From the NCBI GenBank assembly GCA_910574915.1, contig CAJTCR010000027.1, positions 1-64,000 of the forward strand: a stretch of 64,000 nucleotides of DNA. The letters are read 5' to 3'. This stretch comes from Eubacteriaceae bacterium (GTDB lineage: Bacteria > Bacillota > Clostridia > Lachnospirales > Lachnospiraceae). The position numbers were made by a program, and so were the translations under genes. This document shows, piece by piece, positions 62,021-64,000 of this stretch. Under the pieces are notes generated by a model. It was not told the origin of the DNA. It was given only the letters and a program-made list of their open reading frames with translations, and searched no databases. Position 1 is the stretch's first letter, and every line of letters starts with the position of its first letter.

Positions 62021-63148
62021 TTAACCGATGTCTACCAATTCGTACTGGTCACTCCCAAGCCCGATCTTTACCGCATGTTCGATACAAGACTTCCACTCTG
62101 TATCAGGATGCGTCATATAAAAATGGTCATGCCCTTCTCCATGATGCACGTCTTGTTTCAAATTGTCACTCAGCACGCTCCCGTCAATCACAGGCATCCG
62201 GTTAACTGCATCCGCACATGCCACATCCAGTGCAACCGGATCAAACGAAGCAAACATGCCCACATCTGGAATAATCGGAATGTCGTTTTCCGAATGACAG
62301 TCACAGTTTGGAGACACATCACAGATTAACGATACGTGAAAATGCTGCCGTCCCTGGCACACTGCCAGGCTGTATTCCGCCATCTTACAATTTAAGCTCT
62401 TTACCGAAGAAGACGAACTTGGCTGTATCACATCCTTTGGACAGACAGCCAGACATCTGCCGCACCCCACACACCGCTCATGATCAATATGCGCCTTGCT
62501 GTTTTCAATGATCGGCGCATTATGGGCACAAATCCTCTGACAGCTCCCACATCCAATACACCCGTCTACATCTTTTACAAACGGCTTTCCATCATTATGC
62601 ATCTCCATCTTGCCAGCACGTGAACCGCAGCCCATTCCGATATTTTTAAGCGCGCCGCCAAAACCTGCCATCTCATGTCCCTTAAAATGTGTCAGCGTCA
62701 AAAATACATCCGCATCCATAATTGCCGATCCGATCCTTGCTTCCTTCACATATTCCCCATCAATCGGCACCAATGTCTCATCCGTCCCCTTAAGCCCGTC
62801 GCCAATCAGCACATGACAGCCCGTAGCATAAGGCGTAAACCCATTCAAATACGCAGTCTCTATATGATCCAGCGCATTTTTCCTACTTCCCACATACAGT
62901 GTATTGCAGTCCGTCAAAAACGGCTTACCGCCGCATTCTTTCACCAGATCCGCCATCACCTTCGCATAATTCGGCCGCAAAAACGCCAGATTGCCATACT
63001 CTCCAAAATGAATCTTAATTGCCGCATATTTGTCCGCAAAATCAATCTCCTTCATCCCCGCAGTAATCATTAACCTGCGAAGCTTTTGCAGCAAATTCTC
63101 ATGCCCGCTCGTCTTAAACGATGTATAGTATACTTTTGATTTTCCCAT
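62021..63148 (-). CDS. DUF362 protein with two [4Fe-4S] ferredoxin motifs
   Basis: A 375-residue protein with AAAGGAGA before the ATG. The DUF362 domain occupies residues ~5-185 (IKIHFGEYGNLAFLRP, PFLTDCNTLYVGSRKNALDH, FLTLTHFKGHEMAGFGGALKNIGMG) and resumes after the ferredoxin part (VGMFASFDPVALDVACADAVN). Two clusters are bound by CIGCGSCQRICAHNAP and CVGCGRCLAVCPKDVI near residues 195-240. Members are thought to be redox proteins; the reaction is unknown. Probably monocistronic. Confidence 0.9.
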   Translation of the reverse strand: MGKSKVYYTSFKTSGHENLLQKLRRLMITAGMKEIDFADKYAAIKIHFGEYGNLAFLRPNYAKVMADLVKECGGKPFLTDCNTLYVGSRKNALDHIETAYLNGFTPYATGCHVLIGDGLKGTDETLVPIDGEYVKEARIGSAIMDADVFLTLTHFKGHEMAGFGGALKNIGMGCGSRAGKMEMHNDGKPFVKDVDGCIGCGSCQRICAHNAPIIENSKAHIDHERCVGCGRCLAVCPKDVIQPSSSSSVKSLNCKMAEYSLAVCQGRQHFHVSLICDVSPNCDCHSENDIPIIPDVGMFASFDPVALDVACADAVNRMPVIDGSVLSDNLKQDVHHGEGHDHFYMTHPDTEWKSCIEHAVKIGLGSDQYELVDIG

Positions 63149-63325
63149 ATTTTCTCCTTTATCAAAATGTGACCCACTTACATTGCCTGATATCTATTTC
63201 ACCATCTATAACGATTTATTCTAACATACTTTTCCAGTTTGCAAAACCACTTCCACAGAGAAATATTATAAATCTTTTGTAAATTTGCTTTTTTCTACAC
63301 AATCTGCATAAACCACCTAAAACGA

Positions 63326-63356
63326 AAACCCTCAGGGCTATCTGCCCTGAGGGTTT
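63326..63356 (-). terminator. Strong terminator of the Rpn-like gene
   Basis: Perfect 13-bp stem AAACCCTCAGGGC / GCCCTGAGGGTTT with a 5-nt loop; the minus strand continues TTCGTTTT. The rest of 63149-63555 shows no gene. Confidence 0.88.
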
Positions 63357-63555
63357 CCTGTTTGCCGCCATGTAATGTATAGACATGGATGAATCTTTAT
63401 CTAGTCCACTATTATAGTAGCATATGTACCAGATGAATGCAACCTAAATTTTTAATTTTATCAAAATTTTTACACAGGTCTGTGTTTTTTATTGGCTTTT
63501 TTTCATTAGATATGTGGGAAGCTTTACATAAATGCGTTTTCTCTTCATTTAGTCG

Positions 63556-64000
63556 TTACTCTTTGCCTTCTAGTTGTGCCTTTAGATGCTTGATAAGAAG
63601 ATCTTTTTCATTATTTTCAGTTTTTAGACTGTCATTTTCTATACTAAGATCTTGTACTTTTAAATTCAATTTTTTATTTTCTTCAACCGCATTTTCTTTC
63701 TCTAAAAGCAGTTCTTCCATTCTCCGGTTAATCGAATTATGCAGCCGATAGTAATCTGCGCGTGCCTCACACTGCCTGCGCACCAGCTCATCTGCATTTA
63801 AGGTATACAACGTTTCCGTCGCTTCTAACAGGTTTTCATCTTTCTTTGCAATCATCCTGATCTCCTCCCATGTCGATGCTTTAAACAGCCTTTCCCAATG
63901 CTCCAGCCCGCTTGCCTGATCCTCTGCTGTTGCAAGTTCAATCTGCCTTAAGTCTACCACACGCAGTGTGAGCTTGTCACTATAAATGTGATGGTTTTTT
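63556..64000 (-). CDS. C-terminal part of an Rpn-like PD-(D/E)XK nuclease (cut by window edge)
   Basis: The open frame continues to the right edge without a start (DKLTLRVVDLRQIELATAEDQ is read through 63960), so the gene is partial here. VVDLRQIELATAEDQ, HWERLFKASTWEEI and TLNADELVRRQCEARADYYR are the C-terminal part of Rpn/transposase-type nucleases in Clostridia. The last ~50 residues form a coiled coil (ENKKLNLKVQDLSIENDSLKTEN). It is unrelated in this region to the nuclease at 12802. Confidence 0.75.
   Translation of the reverse strand, partial: KNHHIYSDKLTLRVVDLRQIELATAEDQASGLEHWERLFKASTWEEIRMIAKKDENLLEATETLYTLNADELVRRQCEARADYYRLHNSINRRMEELLLEKENAVEENKKLNLKVQDLSIENDSLKTENNEKDLLIKHLKAQLEGKE

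Overview
The window looks like a chromosomal segment of a motile, probably spore-forming Gram-positive anaerobe of the Clostridia, most likely Lachnospiraceae. The grounds are the greA-lysS order, a bofA/yaaL pair, flagellin with FliS, a Tad pilus locus of Lachnospiraceae type, strong AGGAGG ribosome-binding sites, and protein families (DUF5688, DUF6145-like, DUF6382-FHA, DUF6240-like) that I know mainly from that family. Assignment is by protein resemblance recalled from memory; no search was run. Almost all genes lie on the minus strand.

Positions 1-14,000 are an AT-rich accessory island. At the left edge is the 5' end of a group IIC intron, inserted directly behind a terminator. Next come a possible nuclease-toxin gene and a DUF29 gene, and then a phage/plasmid-type recombination module (DUF932, YqaJ nuclease, Rad52-like annealing protein, DUF5688). 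After these lie small membrane and zinc-ribbon proteins, some too short for routine gene calling, and a pseudogene. A convergent XRE-regulator/ribbon-helix-helix pair is present twice; the second XRE copy is destroyed by a 162-bp MITE with a 6-bp target duplication and also carries a frameshift. The island ends with PD-(D/E)XK nuclease/transposase genes and their fragments, and with GGTACAA repeats just before lysS. I see no integrase, capsid or conjugation gene.

Positions 14,071-31,700 are housekeeping: a long minus-strand run birA, DUF6145-like, coaX, dus, unknown, greA, lysS; then argF, an SPFH protein, a secreted SleB-type wall hydrolase and pgi. Next are a degenerate metallo-beta-lactamase-like protein, plus-strand murG, a HIT hydrolase, a sensorless histidine kinase, a flavodoxin-SCP2 fusion and a rhomboid protease.

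Positions 31,773-42,144 hold a Tad/Flp pilus locus: FHA protein, two TadE-like pseudopilins, two A24 prepilin peptidases, DUF5702 protein, Flp1 pilin, TadC, TadB, CpaF and TadZ-like protein. One peptidase seems to start at an ATT codon. Then come bofA/yaaL and a flagellar group (fliS, flagellin, a large FliK-like protein).

Positions 49,079-64,000 open with a very large palindromic intergenic region made of two inverted copies of a highly structured repeat; a third copy lies in the Tad locus. This repeat family is the most interesting unexplained feature. The genes that follow are glgB, a 1309-residue TPR/low-complexity/ATPase protein, an AI-2E family transporter, an aconitase-family hydratase, a DivIVA-like coiled-coil protein, a PurM-like paralogue and a DUF362 ferredoxin. 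The last gene is an Rpn-type nuclease gene cut by the window edge.
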